From an uncultured Flavobacterium sp. (GTDB lineage Bacteria; Bacteroidota; Bacteroidia; Flavobacteriales; Flavobacteriaceae): DNA of 64,000 nt. Shown here one piece after another: positions 21,166 to 31,456 of the stretch (positions are counted from its first letter, which is position 1; every line of letters begins with the position of its first letter). The DNA lies in assembly GCA_947632215.1 (NCBI GenBank), contig CANROJ010000003.1, positions 1 to 64,000 of the forward strand, given 5' to 3'. The translations under genes and the position numbers were made by a program. Below the pieces are notes generated by a model. That model did not search any database, was not told where the DNA came from, and saw only the letters and a program-made list of their open reading frames with translations.

Positions 21166-21729
21166 ATGCAAAAAAATCAACTACGAGAAAAATATAAATC
21201 TCTAAGAGACAATCTAGAGCAAAATGAAATAGAACAGTTTAGTTTAGATATTGCTAATCAAAGCCTTAGACTGCCAATATGGGATAAAACTAATTATCAT
21301 CTGTTTTTATCTATCGTCAAAAAAAAAGAGATAAACACGCAATATATCCTACAAATTCTAGCAGGAAAAGATAAAAATGTGATTTTGTCAAAAAGCAATT
21401 TTAAAGAAAACACATTATCCCACTTTCTTTTAACCGACAATACTTTAATAAAAGAAAACGCCTATGGAATACCCGAACCAGTCGATGGAATACAAATAAG
21501 CGAGGATCAAATACAGGTTGTATTCATTCCTTTACTTGCCTTTGATGAAAAAGGTAATAGAATTGGTTATGGAAAAGGTTTTTACGACAAGTTTCTAAGT
21601 AGATGTCCAGATAACACTATAAAAATTGGTTTAAGTTTTTTTGATCCTGAAAAAAATATTGCAAATGTATCTGAATTAGATGTACCGTTAGATTATTGCA
21701 TCACACCAAAAGAAATTTATAAATTCTAA
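21166..21729 (+). CDS. 5-formyltetrahydrofolate cyclo-ligase
   Basis: LREKYKSLRDNL, VFIPLLAFDEKGNRIGYGKGFYDKFL; start at MQKNQLREK, 1 nt after the previous stop. Confidence 0.92.
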   Translation: MQKNQLREKYKSLRDNLEQNEIEQFSLDIANQSLRLPIWDKTNYHLFLSIVKKKEINTQYILQILAGKDKNVILSKSNFKENTLSHFLLTDNTLIKENAYGIPEPVDGIQISEDQIQVVFIPLLAFDEKGNRIGYGKGFYDKFLSRCPDNTIKIGLSFFDPEKNIANVSELDVPLDYCITPKEIYKF

Positions 21730-21814
21730 AACAAAATGTTTTTTTTCAGAATAACTTACTAAGCACTAGTAAATAGTGTGAAATATTTTTTATGTTTATT
21801 GAAAATATTAACCA

Positions 21815-24800
21815 ATGATAAAAAAAACCTTAACCCTTATGACCTTATCCTTGACTTTAGCCGCAATTGGCCAAAGTCAAGTTAAGTTTATGTCTAGTCC
21901 TTCTTTAAGCCCCGATGGTAAAGTTGCCTATTTTAGCTTTGAGGGAGATATCTATCAAGCTCCCCTAGACACTGGAATAGCCACACGTCTAACTGCTTTA
22001 CCATCGCAAGAGACTAACCCTAGAGTTTCTCCAGATGGCAAATATTTGGCTTTCAACTCTAATCAATATGGAAACAATGATGTTTTTGTTATGCCCTTAG
22101 AAGAAGGAGAAATTAAACAATTAACTTTCCATCAAGCAAATGATCAATTAGAAAGCTGGTCATGGGATAATGAAAGTGTCTATTTCACTTCTAATGCAGA
22201 TAAAAACTTTGCTTCTTACAAAGTAAACATAGAGGGTGAAACTCCAGTACCATTGTTTGATAACTACTTTAACAATACAAATGCAATTGTTGAGACACCT
22301 TCACAGGAGCTAATTTTTACTAATTCGACAGAAAGTGCCAACCAACTGGTAAGGAAAAGGTATAAAGGTGAAAACAATCCTGACTTACTATTATACAACC
22401 CAAACACAAAAGTTTTCAAATCATTAACCACTTATGATGGTAAAGACTTCAACCCTACTGTGGACAAAAACGGGAATATATATTTTATTTCTGATCAAGC
22501 AAACGGACACTATAATCTTTATCAATTAAAAGACGGTGAATCTGTTGCGTTAACCCAATTTGACACTTCTATTGGAAGACCATTTGTGAGTGCTGACGGC
22601 TCTAAAGTAATCTTTGAAAAAGATTACGATCTATATATCTGGGACACCCAAAGCCAGCAAGTAAAGCCTTTATCCATCAAACTTAATCAAAATAAATCTA
22701 TTGATAAGCAACAAAGCTACTCTACTAAAGACAAAATAACAGATTTCGATGTATCTTTTGATAACCAAAAAATAGCTTTTGTTTCCAGAGGTGTACTTTT
22801 TGTAAGCAATATAACAGGAGAGTTTACAAAACAAATAAGTGACGCTACACAAAGAGTAATGCAGGTCAAATGGTTAAAGGATAATCAAAGTCTACTCTTT
22901 AATCAAACTTATCAAGGATATCAAAACTGGTTTACCATTGATTTAACCGACCCAAATGCAAAAGCAGTACAAGTAACTGATAACTTAAGAAACAACCGTG
23001 ATTTGGCCTTAAATCACGATGCTTCTCAGGCTGTATACTTAAGTGGTAGAGACCAAGTTGTACTGATGGATTTAAGCACTTTTGACTCTACAGTAATTGT
23101 TAATGATGAAATATGGGCTTTCCAAAACTCTAAACCTTCCTTTTCACCAGATGGAAAGTATGTTTTATTTACTGCTAAGAGAAATTTTGAAGAAGACATC
23201 TTTGTTTACGATATTGCCTCTAAGCAAACAATCAATTTAACCAACACTGGAGTAGCCGAAAGCAATCCTGTGTTTTCTCCAGATGGTAAATACATCTACT
23301 TCACTAGTGATCGTAAAAATCCATCTTATCCATTAGGAATGGTAGAACCTAATATTTATAGATTTTCTGTCGATTGGCTAACCCAAGAATTCCGCTCGGA
23401 TAAGTACGAAGATTTATTCAAGGAAAAACCAGTAGAACCTAGCACGAAAAAAGATAAGAACACTAAGAAACAAAATTCGCCTTCAAAGCAAATCACAATA
23501 AATACCGAAGGAATATTAGAGCGTATTGAACTTGTTAGTGATAGATTTGGTAACCAAAGTTCACCGGTGGTTTTTGAATCAGAAGACAAGCAAATAGTTT
23601 TCTATATTTCTAATCAAGAAAATGGAAAACCAAGTTTGTATAAAAAAACTTATGAGAACTTTAAAGAAGAAAAGACGCAAAAAGTTTTTGACAATTCGGC
23701 CTATAACATTCAACAAAGAGACAAGGATCTATACGGCCTTATAGGGCGTAATATCTACAAGTTCGATCTCAAAGATGCTAAGCCATCTAAAATAGATATT
23801 GACTTTACTTTCACAAAAAGCCTACAGGAGGAATTTCAGCAAATGTACTATGAGACTTGGGCAGGAGTAGAAGAAAATTTCTATGATGAAAATTTCCATG
23901 GTATCGACTGGCAAAAAACAAAAGAACACTTTGCTACCTACCTTCCCTATGTAAATAACCGTCAAGATCTTCGCATTCTGTTAAATGACATGTTAGGAGA
24001 ACTGGGCTCTTCCCACTTAGGTTTTAACTCTACGGGGCAAGAAGAAAAAATTGCTTCCAACTTCATTACAGCAGAAACAGGTATCGTATTTGAAAAGGAT
24101 AATCCTTACACGGTAGATTATATACTTCGCAAATCACCAGCATATGCCACGGATATTGATGTGAAAAAAGGAGATATCTTACTTAGAGTAAATCAGCAAA
24201 AGGTAGATCCTAACCTAAATAGAGATATGTACTTTAATTTTGCTCACAATCAGAGTGAAATAAGTTTGACTTTTGATAGGAATGGCAAAGAATTTACAAT
24301 CAAATTACACCCAATTTCCTTCGCTGAAAACAAAAGCCTACTGTATGACCAGTGGATTTACAACAATAAATCGAAAGTGGATAAACAAAGTAATAACCGC
24401 ATTGCTTACAGTTATATGAAAAACATGTCAGGTGACCAATTAGATTCGTTCTTATTGGACATGGTTGCTCAAGAACACAGAAAAGAAGCAGTTATTCTTG
24501 ACCTTCGTTTTAACACAGGGGGAAATGTACATGATAAGGTATTGAACTTCCTTGCTCAAAGACCATATATGCAATGGAAATATAGAGAAGGAGAACTAAC
24601 CTTACAAAGCAACTTCGCACCGAGTGCTAAACCTATTGTATTATTAATCAATGAATATTCTTTGAGCGATGCAGAAATGACTGCACAAGGTTTTAAGGCT
24701 TTAAACCTAGGAACTATTATAGGCCAGCAAACTTATCGTTGGATTATTTTCACCTCAGCTAAATCACTAGTTGATGGTTCTTCTTATCGTTTACCTGCTT

Positions 24801-24949
24801 GGGGTACATACACCTTGGAAGGAGATAACTTAGAGAAAACAGGAGTTAGTCCAGATATATACGTTAAAAACACTTTTATGGATCGTTTAAATGACAATGA
24901 TCCTCAATTAGACAGGGCTATAGAACACATCTTAGAACAGTTAAAATAA
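21815..24949 (+). CDS. tricorn protease-like S41 peptidase with WD40/PD40 beta-propellers
   Basis: Repeated SPDGKYxxF propeller repeats, tricorn C1 domain, PDZ region, S41 motif NEYSLSDAEMTAQGFK. Confidence 0.93.
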   Translation: MIKKTLTLMTLSLTLAAIGQSQVKFMSSPSLSPDGKVAYFSFEGDIYQAPLDTGIATRLTALPSQETNPRVSPDGKYLAFNSNQYGNNDVFVMPLEEGEIKQLTFHQANDQLESWSWDNESVYFTSNADKNFASYKVNIEGETPVPLFDNYFNNTNAIVETPSQELIFTNSTESANQLVRKRYKGENNPDLLLYNPNTKVFKSLTTYDGKDFNPTVDKNGNIYFISDQANGHYNLYQLKDGESVALTQFDTSIGRPFVSADGSKVIFEKDYDLYIWDTQSQQVKPLSIKLNQNKSIDKQQSYSTKDKITDFDVSFDNQKIAFVSRGVLFVSNITGEFTKQISDATQRVMQVKWLKDNQSLLFNQTYQGYQNWFTIDLTDPNAKAVQVTDNLRNNRDLALNHDASQAVYLSGRDQVVLMDLSTFDSTVIVNDEIWAFQNSKPSFSPDGKYVLFTAKRNFEEDIFVYDIASKQTINLTNTGVAESNPVFSPDGKYIYFTSDRKNPSYPLGMVEPNIYRFSVDWLTQEFRSDKYEDLFKEKPVEPSTKKDKNTKKQNSPSKQITINTEGILERIELVSDRFGNQSSPVVFESEDKQIVFYISNQENGKPSLYKKTYENFKEEKTQKVFDNSAYNIQQRDKDLYGLIGRNIYKFDLKDAKPSKIDIDFTFTKSLQEEFQQMYYETWAGVEENFYDENFHGIDWQKTKEHFATYLPYVNNRQDLRILLNDMLGELGSSHLGFNSTGQEEKIASNFITAETGIVFEKDNPYTVDYILRKSPAYATDIDVKKGDILLRVNQQKVDPNLNRDMYFNFAHNQSEISLTFDRNGKEFTIKLHPISFAENKSLLYDQWIYNNKSKVDKQSNNRIAYSYMKNMSGDQLDSFLLDMVAQEHRKEAVILDLRFNTGGNVHDKVLNFLAQRPYMQWKYREGELTLQSNFAPSAKPIVLLINEYSLSDAEMTAQGFKALNLGTIIGQQTYRWIIFTSAKSLVDGSSYRLPAWGTYTLEGDNLEKTGVSPDIYVKNTFMDRLNDNDPQLDRAIEHILEQLK

Positions 24950-25037
24950 AACTATTACCGTGAATTCAAACTAATACTGAGCAAATCTCATAGTTCTATA
25001 CACGGTAGTTTATCGCCTATCAAGATACTTTTAAAAA

Positions 25038-25067
25038 AACAAGAGCGGCCTTTTGGCCGCTCTTGTT
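25038..25067. terminator. bidirectional intrinsic terminator
   Basis: Perfect 13-bp stem AACAAGAGCGGCC-TTTT-GGCCGCTCTTGTT between convergent genes. Confidence 0.88.
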
Positions 25068-25081
25068 AAATATTATTTATA

Positions 25082-25675
25082 CTATTTTTTAAAAATTACT
25101 TTATTAAAAACGATCAATATACCAACTCCTATAGAAATAGCTACATCTGCAATATTAAAGATGGCATTAAAGAAGGTAAAATAATTTCCTCCCCATATAG
25201 GTAGCCAATTAGGTAGATAACCTCTCCAAATCGGAAAATAGAACATATCTACAACTTTACCGTGAAATAGAGTACCATAAGGCTGGTCAGAAAACAACGT
25301 TGCCAATTCATGAGTACTATCATTGAATATAATTCCGTAGAAAACAGAATCAATAATATTCCCAATAGCACCAGCTAAAATCAAGGAAATTGCAACAATT
25401 AAATAGTTAGACATCTTCTTTCTTACTGAGTCAACTAACCACCACGCAATACCTCCCACTGCAACGATTCTAAAAAGGGTAAGAGCCAATTTACCATAAT
25501 TACCAGGTAATTCCACTCCCCATGCCATACCATCGTTTTCGATAAAATGAATACGGAACCAATCAGTCACATAGTATTCTTCTCCTAATAAAAAATTGGT
25601 TTTTATATATATTTTCAACCATTGATCCAAAATCAATACTACTACTACTAGTAGGATAGCTCTTTTTAACGACAT
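25082..25675 (-). CDS. lspA: lipoprotein signal peptidase
   Basis: VLILDQWLKIYIKTNF, ENDGMAWG, GAIGNIIDS, VVDMFYFPIW, FNIADVAISIG. Confidence 0.96.
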   Translation of the reverse strand: MSLKRAILLVVVVLILDQWLKIYIKTNFLLGEEYYVTDWFRIHFIENDGMAWGVELPGNYGKLALTLFRIVAVGGIAWWLVDSVRKKMSNYLIVAISLILAGAIGNIIDSVFYGIIFNDSTHELATLFSDQPYGTLFHGKVVDMFYFPIWRGYLPNWLPIWGGNYFTFFNAIFNIADVAISIGVGILIVFNKVIFKK

Positions 25676-25725
25676 CTTTTAAGAATTTACAATGGCAAAT
25701 GTAAATTATTTTAAGGTATAAAAAA

Positions 25726-25746
25726 AACGCCCATATAATGAGCGTT
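25726..25746 (-). terminator. intrinsic terminator downstream of DksA/TraR-like gene
   Basis: AACGCcCAT-ATA-ATGaGCGTT hairpin. Confidence 0.6.
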
Positions 25747-25754
25747 CTATTTTT

Positions 25755-26141
25755 TTATCGTTGTAGATTCTTTGCTTCAATACTCATTGTAGCATGTGGA
25801 ACCAACTTCAATCGTTCTTTATCGATTAACTTTCCTGTAACTTTACAAATACCGTAAGTCTTGTTTTGAATCCTTATTAAAGCATTACGTAAATCACGTA
25901 TGAATTTCTCCTGACGAATAGCCAATTGAGAGTTTGCCTCTTTAGACATTGTCTCACTTCCTTCTTCAAAAGCTTTAAATGTTGGGGAAGTATCATCAGT
26001 CCCATTATTTAAATCATTCATATAAGCACTTTTGATTAATTCCAAATCTGCTTGCGCCTTCAATATCTTAGCTTGAATCAGCTCCTTAAAGTCTGCTAAT
26101 TCTGCATCAGAGTATCTTACCAATTCATTAACTTCTTTCAT
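25755..26141 (-). CDS. TraR/DksA-like transcriptional regulator with degenerate zinc finger
   Basis: YGICKVTGKLIDKERLKLVPHATMSIEAKN C-terminus of the DksA family; only one of four Zn-finger cysteines retained. Confidence 0.88.
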   Translation of the reverse strand: MKEVNELVRYSDAELADFKELIQAKILKAQADLELIKSAYMNDLNNGTDDTSPTFKAFEEGSETMSKEANSQLAIRQEKFIRDLRNALIRIQNKTYGICKVTGKLIDKERLKLVPHATMSIEAKNLQR

Positions 26142-26149
26142 AATTAAAT

Positions 26150-29100
26150 TTATTTAATAACTAACACGCTAGTTTTTAGCTCATCAAACTCTAGTTCTAA
26201 TCCGTCTTCTAAATTTGGAACGAATACTAGATCACTTGTTAATGTTTCTGATTTAATATATTCAAGATTAGCTAAAACTGCTTTTTTAATATCCTTTTGC
26301 TCTTTTAAAGTTACTTTTATTTTATCGGTAACTTCAAACCCAGAGTCTTTTCTTATATTTTGTATACGATTCACTAGCTCACGAGCGATTCCTTCATCTC
26401 TTAATTCAGGAGTGATTGTTATATCCAGTGCTACTGTAAGACCAGCTTCATTAGCTACCAACCAACCTTCAATATCCTGAGAAGTGATTTCTACCTCCGC
26501 TAAGGTTAAGATAACATTTTTTTCTATCAAATCCACACTTATCTCTCCATTTCTTTCAATCTGCTTAATATCCTGTGGAGTAAACTCTTGTATCTTCTTA
26601 GCAACTAGCCCCATATCTTTACCGAATCTTGGTCCTAAAGTTTTAAAATTTGGCTTAATTTGCTTAACCAAAATACCAGAATCATCATTTAAAAGCTCAA
26701 TCTGCTTAACGTTAACCTCTGCTTTAATTAAATCTGCAACAGCTAAAATCTCTTGTCTTTGTTTGATATCCAAGATAGGAATCATAACTCTTTGCAATGG
26801 CTGACGCACTTTTATCATCTCTTTCTTACGTAGAGACAAAACTAAAGAAGAAATAACCTGTGCCTTATGCATTCTACTTTCTAAATCTAAATCTACTAAA
26901 TCCTGATGGAACTCTGGAAAGTCTGCCAAATGTACAGATTCAAAAGATTCTCTACCCGTTACTTTGATTAAGTCTGTGTAAAGTTTATCCATAAAAAACG
27001 GTGCTATTGGAGCAGAAAGTTTAGAAACAGTTAACAAACATGTATATAATGTTTGATATGCTGCAATTTTATCTTGTCCATATTCACCTTTCCAAAATCT
27101 TCTTCTACATAAACGAACATACCAGTTACTAAGATTTTCTGACACAAACTCAGCAATAGCACGAGCAGCTTTTGTTGGCTCGTATTCCATATAAAATTCG
27201 TCAACCTTCTTAACCAAGGTATTTAATTCCGAAAGAATCCAACGATCTATCTCAGGTCTTAATTCTAAAGCAATATCCTGTTCTTTATAAGAGAATCCGT
27301 CAATGTTAGCATACAAAGCAAAGAAATTATACGTATTGTATAAAGTACCAAAAAACTTTCTTCTAACCTCGGTTATCCCCTCTAAATCAAACTTCAAGTT
27401 ATCCCATGGGTTTGCATTGGAGATCATATACCAACGAGTAGCGTCTGGTCCATGTTCTTTTAGGGTTTCAAAAGGATCTACAGTATTGCCTAAACTCTTA
27501 GACATCTTGACTCCATTTTTATCTAAAACTAATCCATTAGACACAACATTCTTATATGCCTTTGTATCAAAAACTAAAGTTGCTATAGCGTGAAGAGTAT
27601 AGAACCATCCGCGCGTTTGATCTACTCCCTCTGCTATAAAATCTGCTGGATAACTTAAATTATCATCTATTAGTTCCTTGTTTTCAAAAGGATAATGCCA
27701 CTGAGCATAAGGCATAGATCCTGAATCAAACCATACATCAATCAAATCAGCTTCACGATACATAGGTTTTCCATTGGAAGAAACAAGCACAATAGAATCT
27801 ACTACATTTTTATGTAGGTCCACTTTATCATAATTCTCTTCACTCATATCTCCGACTACAAACCCTTCAAATGGATTAGAGGTCTGAACACCTGCAGAGA
27901 TTGACTTTTGAATTTGCTCTAATAATTCCTCTACAGATCCAATTAAAATCTCTTCTGATTTATCCTCAGTTCTCCAGATAGGAAGTGGAATACCCCAGTA
28001 GCGAGACCTAGATAAGTTCCAATCATTTGCATTCTTTAACCAGTTTCCAAAACGTCCTTCTCCAGTTGCTTTTGGTTTCCAGTTTACCTCTTGATTTAAC
28101 TCAAACATACGGTCTTTCACCTCTGTGATTTTTATAAACCAAGAATCTAACGGATAATATAAAATCGGCTTGTTTGTTCTCCAACAATGTGGATAACTAT
28201 GCACATATTTTTCAACTTTAAAAGCTTTATTTTCTTCCTTTAAACGAATTGCTATTTCCACATCCACAGAACGCTCAGGCTCTGTTCCTTGATCATAGTA
28301 TTCGTTTTTCACATACTTACCAGCTAAATCTGCCATTTGCTCAACAAAACGACCTTGTAAATCAACAAGTGGCACAGCATTACCTTCTTTATCAAGAACC
28401 AACATGGCTGGAATCTCAGGGGTAGCTTCTTTAGCTACTTTAGCATCATCAGCACCAAAAGTAGGCGCAGTATGAACTATACCAGTACCATCTTCAGTTG
28501 TTACAAAATCCCCAGCGATTACGCGAAATGCATTTTCTGGGTTTTGATAAGGAAGGGTATAAGGCAATAATTGCTCGTATTTTATTCCAACAAGATCCGC
28601 TCCTTTAAAATCTTTTATAACCAGATAAGGAATTTTCTTATCCCCTGTGGAGTAACTATCTAGTTCTTGTTGATTTTCAACTTTTTGGAATTTACCACTA
28701 AACTGTTTACCTATTAAAGCAGTAGCTAAAATAACAGTAATAGCCTTACCTGTATATTGATTATAAGTTTTAACTAAACTGTAGTCAATCTTTGGTCCTA
28801 CTGTCAAAGCTGTATTAGAAGGTAATGTCCAAGGTGTAGTTGTCCATGCAAGGAAATCAACGTGAGTGAAATCTTTTAGAAAATCAGGCAAAGTATCCTG
28901 TACAGCACGAAATTGAGCCACTATTGTGGTGTCCGTAACATCTTGATAACATCCAGGTTGATTTAACTCATGTGAAGACAACCCAGTTCCTGCTTTAGGA
29001 GAATAGGGTTGAATAGTATATCCTTTATAAATTAAATCTTTGTTATAAATCTGCTTTAATAACCACCAAACAGATTCCATATATTTTGGTTTATAAGTAA

Positions 29101-29551
29101 TATATGGATTTTCCATATCTACCCAATATCCCATTTGTTCGGTCAAATCATTCCATAGGTCAGTATAACGCATTACAGTTTGTTTACATGCTTCGTTATA
29201 TTGCTCTACTGAAATCTTTGTTCCAATATCTTCTTTAGTAATTCCTAATTCTTTTTCTGTACCAAGTTCAACCGGTAAACCATGAGTATCCCATCCAGCT
29301 TTACGTTTAACTTGGTATCCTTTTTGTGTTTTATATCGACAAAAAATATCTTTAATTGCACGAGCCATCACATGGTGAATCCCGGGTTTACCATTAGCTG
29401 AAGGAGGCCCCTCAAAAAACACAAATGGCTTATTGTCGTCTCTTGTACTAATACTTTTTTCAAATATTGATTGTTCTTTCCAAAATTCACGCATCTCTGA
29501 CGCTACTCCTGACAAATCAAGATTTTTGTATTCTGTAAATTTAGTGCTCAT
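26150..29551 (-). CDS. ileS: isoleucyl-tRNA synthetase
   Basis: GPPSANGKPGIHHVMARAIKD, WDTHGLPVE, KMSKSLGN motifs; 1133 aa. Confidence 0.97.
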   Translation of the reverse strand: MSTKFTEYKNLDLSGVASEMREFWKEQSIFEKSISTRDDNKPFVFFEGPPSANGKPGIHHVMARAIKDIFCRYKTQKGYQVKRKAGWDTHGLPVELGTEKELGITKEDIGTKISVEQYNEACKQTVMRYTDLWNDLTEQMGYWVDMENPYITYKPKYMESVWWLLKQIYNKDLIYKGYTIQPYSPKAGTGLSSHELNQPGCYQDVTDTTIVAQFRAVQDTLPDFLKDFTHVDFLAWTTTPWTLPSNTALTVGPKIDYSLVKTYNQYTGKAITVILATALIGKQFSGKFQKVENQQELDSYSTGDKKIPYLVIKDFKGADLVGIKYEQLLPYTLPYQNPENAFRVIAGDFVTTEDGTGIVHTAPTFGADDAKVAKEATPEIPAMLVLDKEGNAVPLVDLQGRFVEQMADLAGKYVKNEYYDQGTEPERSVDVEIAIRLKEENKAFKVEKYVHSYPHCWRTNKPILYYPLDSWFIKITEVKDRMFELNQEVNWKPKATGEGRFGNWLKNANDWNLSRSRYWGIPLPIWRTEDKSEEILIGSVEELLEQIQKSISAGVQTSNPFEGFVVGDMSEENYDKVDLHKNVVDSIVLVSSNGKPMYREADLIDVWFDSGSMPYAQWHYPFENKELIDDNLSYPADFIAEGVDQTRGWFYTLHAIATLVFDTKAYKNVVSNGLVLDKNGVKMSKSLGNTVDPFETLKEHGPDATRWYMISNANPWDNLKFDLEGITEVRRKFFGTLYNTYNFFALYANIDGFSYKEQDIALELRPEIDRWILSELNTLVKKVDEFYMEYEPTKAARAIAEFVSENLSNWYVRLCRRRFWKGEYGQDKIAAYQTLYTCLLTVSKLSAPIAPFFMDKLYTDLIKVTGRESFESVHLADFPEFHQDLVDLDLESRMHKAQVISSLVLSLRKKEMIKVRQPLQRVMIPILDIKQRQEILAVADLIKAEVNVKQIELLNDDSGILVKQIKPNFKTLGPRFGKDMGLVAKKIQEFTPQDIKQIERNGEISVDLIEKNVILTLAEVEITSQDIEGWLVANEAGLTVALDITITPELRDEGIARELVNRIQNIRKDSGFEVTDKIKVTLKEQKDIKKAVLANLEYIKSETLTSDLVFVPNLEDGLELEFDELKTSVLVIK

Positions 29552-29651
29552 CGTTATTAACTGTAATATTTTTTTATCAATTTCGCGAATTTAAACAATT
29601 TTCGCTAATAATTAGCTAATTAATTGGTTGAAAATTATTTAATGTAATTAC

Positions 29652-30365
29652 TTATTCAAAAACTTCATATAAAACCTCCAATGACTTAGGTTTTTTAAAG
29701 GAACTTAAATGTTCTTCGAAGTAGATTAATAACAAGTTTAGTAATTTTTTTCTATCCCTGCTATTAAAAACATTTTGATCAGCTTTAAAATTTAATTTTA
29801 AAAGGCGTTTAAATAAATAACTCTGCTCTTGATCAAAACAAAAAGCATCATTATCCGAAGTAAATATACCATCACGCCAATTAAAAAATAATAACTGCTC
29901 TTGTGAAGTATCAGGGTAAAAACCAAAATACTTACACAATTCTACTAATAAAATTAAATGAAAATTACTAGGTTGTTCATGTGTATCCAACCATAATAAT
30001 GCTGTCTCGACATAGTTAAAGAAGTCTTGGTCTTTCTCTTGTAAATACAAGGAATTATGCAGAACCTCTGCCACGAATATAGCAATACTATTTTTGTAAA
30101 AATCATAATATAGACTTTGATATACATGCCCCACTTTTATATCTTTAAAATATTCCATGGTTCCCTTATTCTTAAAAACAAACTCTATTTCTAAATTCAT
30201 CAAAGGCTGAAAATATGCGATCTTTTGACTAGATTTCCCTTTAGAAAATGCATTGGGAACGTAAAAAGTCTGTACGCCTACCTCTTGTGTCAAACATTTT
30301 ACAATCAAGCCTTTTTCTTGGTATTTAAGAGCACTTAATACAATGGCACGAGTCTTTATTATCAT
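29652..30365 (-). CDS. recO: DNA repair protein RecO
   Basis: N-terminal TRAIVLSALKYQEKGLIVKCLTQEVG OB domain; family length. Confidence 0.9.
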   Translation of the reverse strand: MIIKTRAIVLSALKYQEKGLIVKCLTQEVGVQTFYVPNAFSKGKSSQKIAYFQPLMNLEIEFVFKNKGTMEYFKDIKVGHVYQSLYYDFYKNSIAIFVAEVLHNSLYLQEKDQDFFNYVETALLWLDTHEQPSNFHLILLVELCKYFGFYPDTSQEQLLFFNWRDGIFTSDNDAFCFDQEQSYLFKRLLKLNFKADQNVFNSRDRKKLLNLLLIYFEEHLSSFKKPKSLEVLYEVFE

Positions 30366-30381
30366 CCTTTTAGCCTACTAT

Positions 30382-30585
30382 TTATTCTACAAACACATCA
30401 TTATAACTTGGAGAACACCTCCACTTATTTACTACAAACTTAGCTCTTTTTTTGGTCTTACCTGAACCTTGTTGTAAGATACAACTAATAACTTTTCTCA
30501 AAAAAAACATTGCCATAATAAAGTATCTAAAAACTAAGCTATTTCTCTTTAGATCTAAGGCTTTCTGTCTAGCCTGAAGCTTTTC
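30382..30585 (-). other. 67-codon open frame upstream of recO (gene remnant or small protein)
   Basis: In-frame reading EKLQARQKALDLKRNSLVFRYFIMAMFFLRKVISCILQQGSGKTKKRAKFVVNKWRCSPSYNDVFVE*; internal ATGs only. Confidence 0.3.
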
Positions 30586-30676
30586 TTAGTATTAAATATC
30601 CTTTAAGGATAACTCTATTTTATCTTTTAACCATTATTCTGTATAATTTCGATAGATTTGTAATAAAACCAAAATT

Positions 30677-31423
30677 ATGAAGAAGATTTTCTTTCTTATT
30701 GTCTTAATATTCTTTGCCATCTCTTGTGAAAAGAAAATTGAGCAAAACATTAAAATTGAGCAAAGAACTTTTAAGGCTAAGTCCAGCAAAGCCTGCTTAG
30801 ACCTGCAATGCACTAGTATAAATCTAGATATTCCTATCATTGAATCTCCAAGTCAAGCCAATACTAAATCAATCAACAAGATAACTCTTGACACTATAGT
30901 AGATTTAATGTCCTTTGAGGCTAGCTTAAACCACATTAATTCTTACCAAGAATTAGTGGATAGTTTTATTGAATCATACCATGAATTTATTCAGATGTAC
31001 CCAGATGATAATATTCCTTGGAAAGCAGAAGTAGAAGTACAAAAAACATTCTTTAACGATAATATTTATGCTCTAAGTGTACAATATTACACTTTTGCAG
31101 GTGGTGCACATGGATATAATTCACAATTTAGTTTATTGTTTGACTATAAAACAGGAAATTTGATCCCAGTAAGTAAATTATTTCGTAATTGGGGTAAACT
31201 AATGCCTTTAATAGAAGCTAAATTAAGCTATGCGCAACAATTAAAAGATGAAAATGGCCTTCTAGCACTTCCTTCCAATGTTTACATTTATCAAGACAAG
31301 GTGCTACTTGCATATGTTAATGAAGACTTATTTTCTATTGAAGAAAATATTGATTATATAGAATTTTCAATAGACCAAATCAGTCCTTTTATCGCCTACG
31401 ACTTAGAGCCAAAGGCAAAGTAA
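30677..31423 (+). CDS. DUF3298/RsiV-like lipoprotein
   Basis: Lipoprotein signal; YTFAGGAHGYNSQFSLLFDYKTGNLIPVSKLF and EFSIDQISPFIA. Confidence 0.85.
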   Translation: MKKIFFLIVLIFFAISCEKKIEQNIKIEQRTFKAKSSKACLDLQCTSINLDIPIIESPSQANTKSINKITLDTIVDLMSFEASLNHINSYQELVDSFIESYHEFIQMYPDDNIPWKAEVEVQKTFFNDNIYALSVQYYTFAGGAHGYNSQFSLLFDYKTGNLIPVSKLFRNWGKLMPLIEAKLSYAQQLKDENGLLALPSNVYIYQDKVLLAYVNEDLFSIEENIDYIEFSIDQISPFIAYDLEPKAK

Positions 31424-31456
31424 TTAACCATTTTATAAGTAAAAACAACATTTTCG

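Noticed and set aside
26484-26804. 106-aa plus-strand ORF inside ileS
   Set aside because: Antisense shadow ORF; no independent coding evidence
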